In this document: piece by piece, positions 46,188 through 55,658 of the stretch
How the letters are laid out: each line of letters begins with the position of its first letter
Position numbering within the stretch: position 1 is the stretch's first letter
Source of the DNA: Variovorax sp. OK212
GTDB lineage: Bacteria > Pseudomonadota > Gammaproteobacteria > Burkholderiales > Burkholderiaceae_C
Length of the DNA: 64,000 bases
Reading direction: 5' to 3'
Assembly: GCF_900112425.1 (NCBI RefSeq)
Contig: NZ_FOLP01000004.1
Coordinates: 186,001-250,000, forward strand
Position numbers and translations under genes: made by a program
The notes under the pieces: generated by a model
What the model saw: only the letters and a program-made list of their open reading frames with translations
Told to the model about the DNA's origin: nothing
The model's database searches: none

Positions 46188-47413
46188 CCCCGGACACCGC
46201 CGACTCCATCGCCTTCCAGCCGGCGCAGCGCGTGCGCGCCATCGGCGTGTCGGAAATCCTGCGCATCACCGACCACGCCAATGCGCTCAAGCGCGCGGGC
46301 CGTCCGGTGATCGTGCTGGGCGCGGGCGAGCCCGATTTCGACACGCCGCAGAACGTGCGCGAGGCCGCGGTGCGTGCCATCGAGCGCGGCGACACGCGCT
46401 ACACGGTGCTCGACGGCAGCCCGGCGATGAAGGCGGCGGTGCAGCTGAAGTTCAAGCGCGACAACGCGCTGGACTTCGCGCTCGACGAGATCAGCGTGAG
46501 CGCGGGCGCCAAGCAGGTGATCTTCAACGCGCTGATGGCCAGCCTGAACCCCGGCGACGAGGTGATCCTGCCCGCGCCGTACTGGACCTCGTACGCCGAC
46601 ATCGTGCAGATCTGCGGCGGCGTGCCGGTGTCCGTCGCGTGCGCCGAGGCCAACGGTTTCCGGCTCGAGGCGGCGCAGCTCGAGGCGGCCATCACGCCGC
46701 GCACGCGCTGGCTGTTCGTCAACTCGCCGTCGAACCCCAGCGGCGCCGCCTACAGCGCGGCGCAGCTGAAGCCGCTGTGCGAGGTGCTGCTGCGCCACCC
46801 GCAGGTGTGGGTGCTGGCGGACGACATCTACGAACACATCCTCTACGACGGCCTGGCGTTCGCCACGCCCGTGGCCGTGGAGCCGCGCCTGCGCGAGCGC
46901 ACGCTGACCATCAACGGCGTGTCGAAGGCCTATGCCATGACGGGCTGGCGCGTGGGCTACGGCGCGGGCCCGCGCGCGCTCATCGCGGCCATGGCCGTGG
47001 TGCAGAGCCAGACCACGTCGTGCCCTTCGTCGATCAGCCAGGCCGCGGCCATCGAGGCGCTGACCGGACCGCAGGGCATCGTGGCCGAGCGCTGCGCCGA
47101 CTTCCAGGTGCGGCGCGACTTCGTGGTGGCCGCGCTGAACCGCGCGCCGGGCCTGCACTGCCGCGTGCCCGAGGGCGCGTTCTATACCTTCGCGAGCTGC
47201 GCCGGCGTGCTTGGCAAGCGCACGCGCGGCGGCACGCTGCTGCAAAGCGACAGCGACTTCTGCCGCTACCTGCTGCAGGACTTCGAGGTGGCGGTGGTGC
47301 CGGGCAGCGTGTTCGGGCTGGCGCCGTATTTCCGGATTTCGTATGCGACGTCGATGTCGCAGCTGGAAGAGGCGTGCCAGCGCATCATTGCCGCGTGCGA
47401 CGCCCTCGAATGA
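46184..47413 (+). CDS. Class I/II PLP-dependent aminotransferase
   Basis: 409 residues from GTG 46184, which overlaps the preceding stop by GTGA. Fold type I with VLGAGEPDFDTP, NSPSNPSGAAY, the PLP-binding K248 in NGVSKAYAMTGWRVGY and C-terminal RISYATS. AspC-like architecture; specific substrate unknown. Position between an amino-acid-binding protein and a ThDP enzyme, downstream of ALDH7, suggests deamination of the imported amino acid followed by 2-oxo acid processing (inference). Confidence 0.92.
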   Translation: MTPDTADSIAFQPAQRVRAIGVSEILRITDHANALKRAGRPVIVLGAGEPDFDTPQNVREAAVRAIERGDTRYTVLDGSPAMKAAVQLKFKRDNALDFALDEISVSAGAKQVIFNALMASLNPGDEVILPAPYWTSYADIVQICGGVPVSVACAEANGFRLEAAQLEAAITPRTRWLFVNSPSNPSGAAYSAAQLKPLCEVLLRHPQVWVLADDIYEHILYDGLAFATPVAVEPRLRERTLTINGVSKAYAMTGWRVGYGAGPRALIAAMAVVQSQTTSCPSSISQAAAIEALTGPQGIVAERCADFQVRRDFVVAALNRAPGLHCRVPEGAFYTFASCAGVLGKRTRGGTLLQSDSDFCRYLLQDFEVAVVPGSVFGLAPYFRISYATSMSQLEEACQRIIAACDALE

Positions 47414-47424
47414 CCCCGCATTTC

Positions 47425-47532
47425 TCCCTCCCCTTCCGGGGGAGGGCAGGGGTGGGGGCTCGCGGCATGTCAATTGCTGTCGGCGTATCGAACGCCGCTT
47501 GCCCCCATCCCAGCCTTCCCCCGGGAGGGGAA
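47425..47532. repeat. Dispersed intergenic palindrome, copy D
   Basis: Left arm cCCTCCCCTTCCGGGGGAGGG, G-rich shoulder, an inner inverted repeat, C-rich shoulder gcccccatcccagcc and right arm CCGGGAGGGG. Fills most of the gap between the aminotransferase and the ThDP enzyme. Closest to copy B. Confidence 0.8.
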
Positions 47533-47570
47533 GAAGCAAGACCTCACACTTTCACGCCCTTGGAAATCTC

Positions 47571-49244
47571 ATGACCTCACCCCGCACCGGCGGCCAGATC
47601 CTGGTCGACCAGCTCATCACCCACGGCGTCCAGCAGCTCTTCTGCGTGCCCGGCGAGAGCTTTCTCGCCGTGCTCGACGCGCTGCATGACGCATCGATCG
47701 ACGTGACCGTGTGCCGCCAGGAAGGCGGCGCCACGATGATGGCCGAGGCGCAGGGCAAGCTCACCGGCAAGCCGGGCGTGTGCTTCGTCACGCGCGGCCC
47801 CGGCGCCACCAACGCGGCGGCCGGCGTGCACATTGCGCACCAGGACTCCACGCCGCTGCTGCTGTTCGTCGGCCAGGTCGCGCGCGAAGCGCTGGGCCGC
47901 GAGGCCTTCCAGGAACTGGACTACGGCGCGGTGTTCGGCACCATGGCCAAGTGGGTCGTGCAGATCGACGACCCCGCGCGCGTGCCCGAACTGGTGTCGC
48001 GCGCCTTCCACGTCGCCACCTCGGGCCGGCCCGGCCCGGTGGTGATCGCGCTGCCCGAAGACATGCTGACCGAGGCCGCCACCGTGGCCGACGCGCTGCC
48101 CTACGCCGTCACCGAAACCCATCCCGGCGCGGCGCAGCTTGCGGAGCTGCAGCAGCGTTTGTCGCAGGCGCAGCGCCCGGTCGTCATCCTCGGCGGCAGC
48201 CGCTGGTCGGAGAAGGCCACGCAGCAGTTCGCGGATTTCGCGGCCGCGTACTCGCTGCCCGTGTACTGCTCGTTCCGCCGCCAGATGCTGATGTCGGCCG
48301 AGCACCCCAGCTATGCCGGCGACCTGGGCCTGGGCGGCAACCCGCGCATGCTCGAGCGCATCCGCCATGCCGACCTGGTGCTGCTGGTCGGCGGTCGGCT
48401 GTCGGAGGTGCCGTCGCAGGGCTACGAGCTGCTGGCCATTCCGCAACCGAAGCAAGCACTGGTGCACGTGCATGCCGACGCCGACGAGCTCGGCAAGCTC
48501 TACCGCCCGGCGCAGGGCATCCATGCCACGCCGCAAGCTTTTGCCGAAGCCGTGGCCACGCTGCGCCCTGCGCAAACGCCGGTCTGGCAGCCGGAAACGA
48601 TCGTCGCGCGCGAAGACTTTCTGCGCTGGAGCGACCCGGCGCCCATCCGCATTCCAGGCCCCCTGCAGATGGGCGAGGTCATGCAGCACTTGCGCGAGGT
48701 GCTGCCGGCCGACACCATCTTCTGCAACGGCGCGGGCAACTTCGCGACCTGGGTGCACCGCTTCTGGCCGTTCCGCGCGTTCGCCAGCCAGCTCGCGCCC
48801 ACCAGCGGCTCGATGGGCTACGGCCTGCCGGCCGGCGTGGGGGCCAAGCGGCTGTGGCCGCAGCGCGAGGTGGTGGTGTTCGCGGGCGACGGCGACTTCA
48901 TGATGCACGGCCAGGAGTTCGCCACCGCGGTGCAGTACGGCCTGCCGATCATCGTGGTGCTGCTGGACAACGCCATGTACGGCACGATCCGCATGCACCA
49001 GGAGAAGCATTACCCCGGCCGCATCAGCGCCACGCAGCTGAAGAACCCCGACTTCCGCGGCTACGCCGAGGTGTTCGGCGGCCACGGCGAGCGCGTGACC
49101 AGCACCGACGAATTCGGCCCGGCGCTGGCCCGCGCGCGCGCCAGCTGCAAGCCGGCCATCCTGCATTGCCTGCTGGACCCGGAGGCGATCACGCCGGGCA
49201 GCACGCTGCAGTCGATCCGCAAGGCGGCGCTGGCGGCGAATTAG
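47571..49244 (+). CDS. Thiamine diphosphate-dependent enzyme, acetolactate synthase-like
   Basis: 557 residues. ThDP activating Glu segment RQEGGATMMAEAQGKLTGKPGVCFVTRGPGATNA, central domain, and ThDP/metal motif GDGDFMMHGQEFATAVQYGLPIIVVLLDN. AHAS-like large subunit, but no small subunit follows and the usual FAD-site residues cannot be judged, so it may be a 2-oxo acid decarboxylase or a carboligase rather than true AHAS. ATG 47571 is the start because the copy D repeat precedes it. Likely acts on the 2-oxo acid from the aminotransferase (inference). Confidence 0.9.
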   Translation: MTSPRTGGQILVDQLITHGVQQLFCVPGESFLAVLDALHDASIDVTVCRQEGGATMMAEAQGKLTGKPGVCFVTRGPGATNAAAGVHIAHQDSTPLLLFVGQVAREALGREAFQELDYGAVFGTMAKWVVQIDDPARVPELVSRAFHVATSGRPGPVVIALPEDMLTEAATVADALPYAVTETHPGAAQLAELQQRLSQAQRPVVILGGSRWSEKATQQFADFAAAYSLPVYCSFRRQMLMSAEHPSYAGDLGLGGNPRMLERIRHADLVLLVGGRLSEVPSQGYELLAIPQPKQALVHVHADADELGKLYRPAQGIHATPQAFAEAVATLRPAQTPVWQPETIVAREDFLRWSDPAPIRIPGPLQMGEVMQHLREVLPADTIFCNGAGNFATWVHRFWPFRAFASQLAPTSGSMGYGLPAGVGAKRLWPQREVVVFAGDGDFMMHGQEFATAVQYGLPIIVVLLDNAMYGTIRMHQEKHYPGRISATQLKNPDFRGYAEVFGGHGERVTSTDEFGPALARARASCKPAILHCLLDPEAITPGSTLQSIRKAALAAN

Positions 49245-49429
49245 CTCGGGCGAGGCGGGCCGCAATCACGCCGACGGGGCGCCCGGTCTTCGCGCGGCGT
49301 TTCGTTCATCGTGAATTTGTCGCGTTCCTTCGGGTTGCATTCGGCGTTGAAGGCCGATTGACTATTGTTCGCAAAGCTGCGGCGAGGGGGCGCTCCAAAC
49401 TTCCTGGATCACCAACCAGTCAGTGGTCC
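49245..49429. other. Intergenic stretch before the VI cargo island
   Basis: 185 bases between the ThDP gene and vgrG, A/T-richer than the preceding genes (cgttgaaggccgattgacta, ttgttcgcaa). A plausible promoter region for the island; TTGACTATTGTTCGC resembles a -35 start. No repeat or att site seen. Confidence 0.4.
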
Positions 49430-51985
49430 ATGTTGCGAACTCTCACTGTTCAATCGCCCGCGATTCCCCTTGTGCTGGGCCAGCCTGCGCTGGCGCCTGT
49501 TCGCTTGTCGGGCCGAGAGGGCATCAACAGCCTCTTCGAATACGAACTGCTGCTGAAGACCCCCGACGCGTTGAACGTTGCCGCGAGCGGCGCGGCCGAT
49601 TTCGATCTCGATGCGTTCGTCGGCCGCGAGATCAGTTGCCGGATCGAGCTCGACGGCTCGGGCGCACTGCTTCCCGGAATCGCCGGTCGAAGCTCTGGCC
49701 AGATCGGTGCCGGCGTGCGCCAGATCAACGCCCTGATCACCGATGCCGCCATGTGGGGCGAAGAAGGCCGGCACATCCAATACAAGCTCACGCTGCGTCC
49801 CTGGCTGCATCGGGCCACCCTCACGGCCAACTGCAAGATCTTCCAGAACAAGAGCGTCATCCAGATCCTCGATGAGCTGCTGGCCGACTATGCCTTCCCC
49901 GTCGAAAAGCGCCTGTTCGAGACATACCCCCAGCGCGAATTCCAGACGCAATACAACGAGTCCGATTTCGACTTCTTCAGCCGCTTGTGCGAAGAATGGG
50001 GAATCAGCTACCACTTCGAGTCTGCCGAGGACAAACACCGGCTGGTCCTCTCGGATGCCATGGGCGCCTACAAACAGGCCGACAGTGCCGCATACCGCGA
50101 GGTCGAGTACCACGTGCCCGGCTGGAAAACCGATGCCGAATACATCAGCAGCTTCGTTCCGCGCAGCCATCTCACGAGCGGCCAGTACAGCACCCGGGAC
50201 TACGACTACACGAGACCGCGGGCCGACCTGAGCGTGGACCGCAAGGCCCCGAGGCCCACAGGGCTGGCCGACGGCGAGGTCTACCAATGGCACTCCGCCC
50301 ATGCAGGCAGCCACTACGCCCAGCCGCTCGCCGGCATCGCCGAGGCCAACGACCCCCACGACGAAGGGCGACAACTGGCCTTGCTGCGCATGCAGGCCCT
50401 GCGCACACATGGCGAGCGTGCCGAGGGCCGCGGCAATCTGCGCGGCATGGTGCCGGGCTGTACCTTCAGGCTGGCGAAGCATCCCCGCGAGAGAGCCAAT
50501 GCCGAGTACCTGATCCTGGACACCCACTTCGTCGTCGAGGACGTCGCGCAAGACAGCCAGAACAAGGACGCGGTTCAAGACCGGCAGCAACAATGGCGCG
50601 TTCATGTGGCCTTCACGGCTCATCCGGTCAACGAGCCCTTGCGCCCTGTACCGACGCGCAGCAAACCGCAGACCGGTGGTCCGCAGTCCGCGCTGGTCGT
50701 CGGCCCCGAAGGGCAGAACCTGTGGACTGACGCGCTGGGCCGCATCAAGGTTCAGTTCCCCTGGGATCGCATCGGCCAGAAGAACCAGCACAGCACCTGC
50801 TGGCTGCGCGTCAGCTCGCCGTGGGCGGGCAACCAGTTGGGCGGCATTCATATCCCCCGCATCGGGCAGGAAGTGGTCGTCGACTTCTTCGGCGGCGACC
50901 CTGATCTGCCCATCTGCACGGGCCGTGTGCACAACCAGGCGAACCTGCCGCCTTGGGCATTGCCCGATCAGTCGGCTCTCAGCGGCTTTCGCAGCCGGGA
51001 ACTCGGCAAGGAAGGCGGCAACAGTGCAGCGGGTCGCAGCAACCACCTGCTGATGGATGACACGGCTTCGAGGATTCAGGTTCAGCTCAAGAGCGATCAC
51101 CAGCACAGCCAGCTCTCGCTCGGGCATATCACACGCATCGAAGACAACGCCGGGCGCAAAGATGCCAGAGGCGAAGGGTTCGAGTTGCGCACCGACGGGC
51201 ATGGAGCGATTCGAGCCAAGGACGGTCTGCTCATCACCACCGAAGCGCGAACCAACGCAGTCAAGCACGCCAAGGATCTGGGCGAGACGGCGACGCTGCT
51301 GACGCAGGCGCGCGAACAACACGAGAGCCTCGCCGACGCAGCCCGGCAGGCCCGAGCACAAGACGCCGACGGCGACCAGAGCGATGTTGCCGCAGTCCTG
51401 AAATCGCAGAACGAAGACATTGCCGGGCTCGCCCAAGGGGCAAGCAAACAGGGCGACTTCCCGGAGCTGAGCGCGCCGCATCTGGTGCTGGCGAGTCCTG
51501 CCGGCATCGAGGCCAGCACGCCCGGCAGCACCCATGTGGCCAGCGGCGAGCACATTGCGTTGACCAGCGCCGGGCATACCAGTTTGAGCGCAGGCGCCAG
51601 TTTGTTGGCAAGCGTGACGGGCGCAATCCGGTTGTTTGCCTACAAGGCCGGCATGCGCCTCGTGGCCGCACAGGGCGACATTGACATTCAGGCACTGGAG
51701 AAAAACCTCAAGCTGCTCGCCAAGCTGGACATCACCCTCACCGCCAACCGCATCGAGATCACCGCCAAGGAAGAGGTCATCGTCAATGGCGGAGGCAGCT
51801 TCACCCACTGGAAGGCACAAGGAATTACGCACGGGACCAAGGGGGCATGGATCGAGCATGCGGCCACCCATTCGCTGATCGGCCCTCGAAGCCTGCCCCT
51901 GCCGGAGTTCAAATTTCCCGAAGCAGTTTGCAAGGAATGCCTGCGCAAGGCCTTGGCCGCCGCTTCGCCCTTGGGGCGTCGCTGA
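49430..51985 (+). CDS. vgrG: VgrG, type VI secretion spike protein with DUF2345 extension
   Basis: 851 residues. gp27-like N-terminal part (about 1-380, FNAL-type LSGREGINSLFEYELLLKTPDALN ... YNESDFDFFSRLCEEWGISYHFE), gp5-like OB domain (about 415-500, GPEGQNLWTDALGRIKVQFPWDRIG and WAGNQLGGIHIPRIGQEVVVDFFGGDPDLPICTG), beta-helix, then DUF2345 (about 660-800). It ends with a Cys-pair tail (EAVCKECLRKALA), likely the adaptor/effector docking end. Start chosen at 49430 (MLRTLTVQSPAIP). First gene of a five-gene cargo island without other type VI structural genes. Confidence 0.95.
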   Translation: MLRTLTVQSPAIPLVLGQPALAPVRLSGREGINSLFEYELLLKTPDALNVAASGAADFDLDAFVGREISCRIELDGSGALLPGIAGRSSGQIGAGVRQINALITDAAMWGEEGRHIQYKLTLRPWLHRATLTANCKIFQNKSVIQILDELLADYAFPVEKRLFETYPQREFQTQYNESDFDFFSRLCEEWGISYHFESAEDKHRLVLSDAMGAYKQADSAAYREVEYHVPGWKTDAEYISSFVPRSHLTSGQYSTRDYDYTRPRADLSVDRKAPRPTGLADGEVYQWHSAHAGSHYAQPLAGIAEANDPHDEGRQLALLRMQALRTHGERAEGRGNLRGMVPGCTFRLAKHPRERANAEYLILDTHFVVEDVAQDSQNKDAVQDRQQQWRVHVAFTAHPVNEPLRPVPTRSKPQTGGPQSALVVGPEGQNLWTDALGRIKVQFPWDRIGQKNQHSTCWLRVSSPWAGNQLGGIHIPRIGQEVVVDFFGGDPDLPICTGRVHNQANLPPWALPDQSALSGFRSRELGKEGGNSAAGRSNHLLMDDTASRIQVQLKSDHQHSQLSLGHITRIEDNAGRKDARGEGFELRTDGHGAIRAKDGLLITTEARTNAVKHAKDLGETATLLTQAREQHESLADAARQARAQDADGDQSDVAAVLKSQNEDIAGLAQGASKQGDFPELSAPHLVLASPAGIEASTPGSTHVASGEHIALTSAGHTSLSAGASLLASVTGAIRLFAYKAGMRLVAAQGDIDIQALEKNLKLLAKLDITLTANRIEITAKEEVIVNGGGSFTHWKAQGITHGTKGAWIEHAATHSLIGPRSLPLPEFKFPEAVCKECLRKALAAASPLGRR

Positions 51986-52965
51986 TGGAGCGCCTGTATC
52001 TGCAGGATGCTCTGCCGCGCGAAAAGATTCAATTCATCGTGGACTGGAATCAGAGGATTGCCATCGAAGCACCCCGGGACACGCTATGGGTCATCGCAGA
52101 CGGAGCCATTCTTGACACACTGGGATTCGAAGATTTGCGAACCGCATACGGCGATCCCATTCGCGCCTTCGACAACACGGCGTTGGCCGACTACGAGGAG
52201 CTCGGCCTTTTGCTGTGGCCCTTGTCGCGTGCCATAGAAAAGGATTCGGCGGAGACATTGCGCGCAGTCCTTTCGGGGCGACCTGGATTGAGCTTCGTGC
52301 GCACGAACAACTCATTGGCACTCCTGACCCACACGTTGACCTGGCTGAGCGGTGTCGTTGCCGAAGACGGATTGCCGCTGTACCTGCGCATCGGCGACAC
52401 CCGCGTATTACGCAGCCTCATCAGTCACCTCTCTCCCGAGCAGGATGCCGTCATGCAGGGTGCGGTCAAGGAGTGGATCTGGTTCGACCGGGCATCCGAA
52501 GTACACGTCGCGCAATCGGACGGCGGGGCTGCGTCTTCCGTTCTGACAGAGGATTGCTGCATCAGCGATGCCCAGTACGCGGCCTTGCTTGCCGACGCTG
52601 CCGTCGACATCCTGCATGTGGAAGTGCGTCGGGCATTGCCCGACTCGCGCGATCCCCGCACTTCGGCCGAACTGCATTCGTGGCTGGGAAAAGTCATGGA
52701 ACGCGCCGAGGCATTGGGACTGGTACGGCTGACGGATCAGGTGATGTTTGCAGTACTGGCCTTGGAGGCGCCTGACGGCTTCGAAGCGCTGGACGAACTT
52801 GGACAAACCTGGCGCGATGTGGGCGAAGGCGCGACCCTTTTGGGCAAACGCATTGAGCGTTGGGGCGACATCGAGTGGGGCGCCATCGAGCATCTTCAGC
52901 GGAACTTGGCCAAGCGTCAGACCGAGGAACGCGCCGCCCGCATCCTGAAAGGAATGGGTCTATGA
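51985..52965 (+). CDS. DUF4123 adaptor/chaperone for the type VI effector
   Basis: 326 residues, no signal peptide. N-terminal DUF4123 region (about 20-150: LWVIADGAILDTLG ... SFVRTNNSLALLTHTLTWL) of the Tap/TEC adaptor family, which loads a cognate effector onto VgrG, followed by a C-terminal helical half. Start codon overlaps the vgrG stop (TGATG), showing coupling. The effector served is most likely the Tle1 enzyme two genes downstream. Confidence 0.9.
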   Translation: MERLYLQDALPREKIQFIVDWNQRIAIEAPRDTLWVIADGAILDTLGFEDLRTAYGDPIRAFDNTALADYEELGLLLWPLSRAIEKDSAETLRAVLSGRPGLSFVRTNNSLALLTHTLTWLSGVVAEDGLPLYLRIGDTRVLRSLISHLSPEQDAVMQGAVKEWIWFDRASEVHVAQSDGGAASSVLTEDCCISDAQYAALLADAAVDILHVEVRRALPDSRDPRTSAELHSWLGKVMERAEALGLVRLTDQVMFAVLALEAPDGFEALDELGQTWRDVGEGATLLGKRIERWGDIEWGAIEHLQRNLAKRQTEERAARILKGMGL

Positions 52966-53504
52966 CGCCGGATCACAGAACCCTGGTTCAACTGCTTGCG
53001 AGGTGGTTGCTTCGAGGGTTAATGACTGCGCTGCTATTGGCTGGGGCGAGTGGATGCGAGCCCAAGCCGCCGGAACCTATGGTCGTCGGAATCACGGGCT
53101 ACAACTTCACCAGTGAAGGTGTGCAGGACTATTACGTGAACGGCCAACGTGGCTCGAATCTGCCTCCCTATGGAGGGGGAGGATCGCTGTCGTGCTGCGT
53201 ATCGTTGTCCGTTGAATGGAGTCCTGGATTGACTGTCGAAGTAAGTTGGATCATGGGACACTGGGCTGTGCCAATCGAAAAGATTCAGGCAATGAGTATC
53301 AAAGAGGCGATTGAATGCTGTCTGGATCGCCGTTCGTTGGCCAAGACAGTTCCTATTGAGCGCTATGGCAAAGAAGGAGGCGTAGTGCAAGTGTTCTTCT
53401 TGCCGAACGACGAGATCAAGGTTTATGTCTCCGACTATGACTTAGGGCACGAAGAACATCCTTCGGGCATGGCCTATCCGGAAAAGCCTTCAATCAGCAA
53501 ATAG
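52962..53504 (+). CDS. DUF3304-type lipoprotein, candidate immunity protein
   Basis: 180 residues. Signal peptide with lipobox ending AGASGCEP (Cys about 32), then a small domain with GITGYNFTSEGVQDYYVNGQRGSNLPPYGGGGSLSCC and VFFLPNDEIKVYVSDYD, matching the DUF3304 family often found beside Tle-type phospholipases. A periplasmic lipoprotein next to an effector that damages the membrane is the usual form of an immunity factor; this is inference. Overlaps the adaptor stop by ATGA. Base composition is markedly more A/T-rich than the chromosome around it. Confidence 0.8.
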   Translation: MTPDHRTLVQLLARWLLRGLMTALLLAGASGCEPKPPEPMVVGITGYNFTSEGVQDYYVNGQRGSNLPPYGGGGSLSCCVSLSVEWSPGLTVEVSWIMGHWAVPIEKIQAMSIKEAIECCLDRRSLAKTVPIERYGKEGGVVQVFFLPNDEIKVYVSDYDLGHEEHPSGMAYPEKPSISK

Positions 53505-53525
53505 AAAACCAGGGAGTGTCAAGTA

Positions 53526-55523
53526 ATGTCAGTTCAATTCATGCCGCCTGCTCTGCCAGGCGACCGCCGCCTGAGTCTTAAAGAGCAGGTGCAACGTGCT
53601 GCGGCCGTGAGCTGCATCGAACGTGGCGACAAAACTGCGCTTTGCGCATCGATGATTCATGTCGGAATCTTCTTTGACGGCACCAATAACAACAAGAAGC
53701 GCGATCAACTGGATGTCTTGGATGGGGATCCAAAAGCTCTCAACAAATGCAGCCACAGCAATGTAGTAGTGCTGCACGACGCCTTTCAAGGAAATGCCAA
53801 GGAGGGCTACTACCGGTTCTACGTTCCCGGTGTCGGAACTCCTTTTCCGGAGATCGGCGAGAAGACGGAAACTCCTGACGGCAAGGCCAAGGCCACAGGT
53901 GGGGATGCACGGATCAATTGGGCGTTGATCCAACTGCTCAATGCGATGCATCGGTCCATCATGAGCGAGCCGCTGGTAAAAAATGAGGAGGCGGGCCGTT
54001 TGGCCACCAAGCAACCGCTGCACGTCGGAAGCGCCGGCCCCAACATGTCCGGAAAACGGGTGTACTTCGTCGGCCGTGCGACCGGGCTGGACGCCGAACC
54101 CGGTGGCAAGCTCGGGGAACTGAAAAAGGCCCTGCAAAGCAAGCCACCGAAGAAGCTGGTGCAAGTCAATCTTTCCGTGTTTGGTTTCTCACGGGGTGCG
54201 GCGCAGGCGCGGGCGTTCTGCCACTTCTTGCACCATCTGCTTCTGAGAGAAAAGAACGGCGGCTACACGCTGGCGGACGTGCCGTTTCGCGTTCAGTTTC
54301 TCGGTCTGTTCGACTCTGTGGCCTCTGTCGGGTTGGCAGACAGCTCGCCCTTCTGGCGAGGTCTTGGCGGGTGGGCCAACGGCACGCTGGACATTGCGCC
54401 CAGCGTGGAGCGCACGGTGCACCTGTGCGCTGCGCATGAAATCCGCATCAACTTTCCACTATCGACTGGCCGCCAGCGCGACAACAAGTACCCACTCAAC
54501 TGCGTCGAGAAGGTATACCCGGGCGCCCACTCGAATGTTGGCGGCGGCTACGATCCGGGCTGCCAGGGAAAGGCCGTGGGCGCGCGTGCCAAGCTGCTGT
54601 CTCAGATGCCGTTGCTGGACATGTACAACGAGGCGCGCATTAGCGCAGTGCCGCTGTTGAGTATCGAAAAGCTCAAGGCGCTTGGTGCCGCCGGTGCCGC
54701 AGTCGCCAGCGATCTGGAAATGGATGACGAGAGCATCGTTCTGTTCAATGCCTACCGCGAATGGTCCGCTCGCAGCGGCGTGGGCGGCAGCATCGAGGCA
54801 GCACAGCACGGCCATATGCAACTGTACTGGCGCTGGCGGCTGATGCACATGAACAGCGTGCCCAAGCTCCCGAGCTACCAGCGTGCTTCCGAACAGGACC
54901 GTATCGACATGCGCGAAAGCGATGCCGACTTTGCGTCGGACGTGGCTGCCGCACTCGGGCAAAAAAGAATGGAAGCCGATCTCGCGCGGACGGAGCCTTT
55001 GTCTGGCGGGACTTCTGCTCTTTCAGCAGTGCAAAAGGATTTCTTGCGCATCTACCAGGAGTTCTCTACGAACGCTCCTGCGAGCAAGTTGCCGACGGCC
55101 GCCAATCGTTTCTTCGACGAGTTGGTGCACGACTCGCATGCCTCCTTCTACATGGTAGGACCGGTGACAGCCTTCGATCGCAAAGAGAAGATCAAGCAGA
55201 TCGAGAAGAAGGTCGAAATCACCCGACGGCACATCGCGTGGGTAAAGGATACGAGCGCGACACTCATCCTGCCTCCAGGTGCTGTCCGTGGGCCGCTGCC
55301 ACCGATGGACGAAGCGCGATCGCTTTCCGAACTGGAGCGGCGCATATGGGAATACCAGAAGACCCATCCGGACGAATTCCCTCAACTCACCGATGCCGAC
55401 CGCGAACAGTTGCTGGCGATGGAAGACCTCGTGACCAGCGGCGCCGTGCGCCTTGTCACCAACAAGACGCGCCGGGAACTTGGCGGTCATGTGCGTTATC
55501 GGCGCGTGTTCGACAGAAGTTGA
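53526..55523 (+). CDS. Tle1-family phospholipase (DUF2235), type VI effector
   Basis: 665 residues, no signal peptide. DUF2235 alpha/beta hydrolase: N-terminal HVGIFFDGTNNNKKRD, nucleophile S222 in VFGFSRGAAQAR (the GxSxG form of Tle1), D263 in FLGLFDSVASVG, H335 in YPGAHSNVGGGYD. Tle1 enzymes cut phospholipids of rival cells after injection. C-terminal third (about 400-665) is less conserved and likely binds the VgrG/adaptor or membrane. Weak AGGGAG ribosome-binding site before ATG 53526. Flanked by a lipoprotein and a pentapeptide protein, both possible immunity factors. Confidence 0.92.
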   Translation: MSVQFMPPALPGDRRLSLKEQVQRAAAVSCIERGDKTALCASMIHVGIFFDGTNNNKKRDQLDVLDGDPKALNKCSHSNVVVLHDAFQGNAKEGYYRFYVPGVGTPFPEIGEKTETPDGKAKATGGDARINWALIQLLNAMHRSIMSEPLVKNEEAGRLATKQPLHVGSAGPNMSGKRVYFVGRATGLDAEPGGKLGELKKALQSKPPKKLVQVNLSVFGFSRGAAQARAFCHFLHHLLLREKNGGYTLADVPFRVQFLGLFDSVASVGLADSSPFWRGLGGWANGTLDIAPSVERTVHLCAAHEIRINFPLSTGRQRDNKYPLNCVEKVYPGAHSNVGGGYDPGCQGKAVGARAKLLSQMPLLDMYNEARISAVPLLSIEKLKALGAAGAAVASDLEMDDESIVLFNAYREWSARSGVGGSIEAAQHGHMQLYWRWRLMHMNSVPKLPSYQRASEQDRIDMRESDADFASDVAAALGQKRMEADLARTEPLSGGTSALSAVQKDFLRIYQEFSTNAPASKLPTAANRFFDELVHDSHASFYMVGPVTAFDRKEKIKQIEKKVEITRRHIAWVKDTSATLILPPGAVRGPLPPMDEARSLSELERRIWEYQKTHPDEFPQLTDADREQLLAMEDLVTSGAVRLVTNKTRRELGGHVRYRRVFDRS

Positions 55524-55658
55524 TGGGCATGGACCCGGCGGTTTCTCCCACGACTGCGAGCGGCCACCTTCAACAAGGCCGTCGGGATGTTTCCACGGAA
55601 ATGGGCGTGTGAGGCGGCCTCATATGACATCTCAATATCTTGAAGCAGAGAGAGTGAC
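55524..55658. other. Gap between Tle1 and pentapeptide genes
   Basis: 135 bases with no open frame to support. AGAGAGTGAC precedes the next start and gives it a ribosome-binding site. Confidence 0.4.

Noticed and set aside
47571-49244. Calling the ThDP enzyme ilvB
   Set aside because: No small subunit gene and a catabolic context; acetolactate synthase function not supported by sequence alone.
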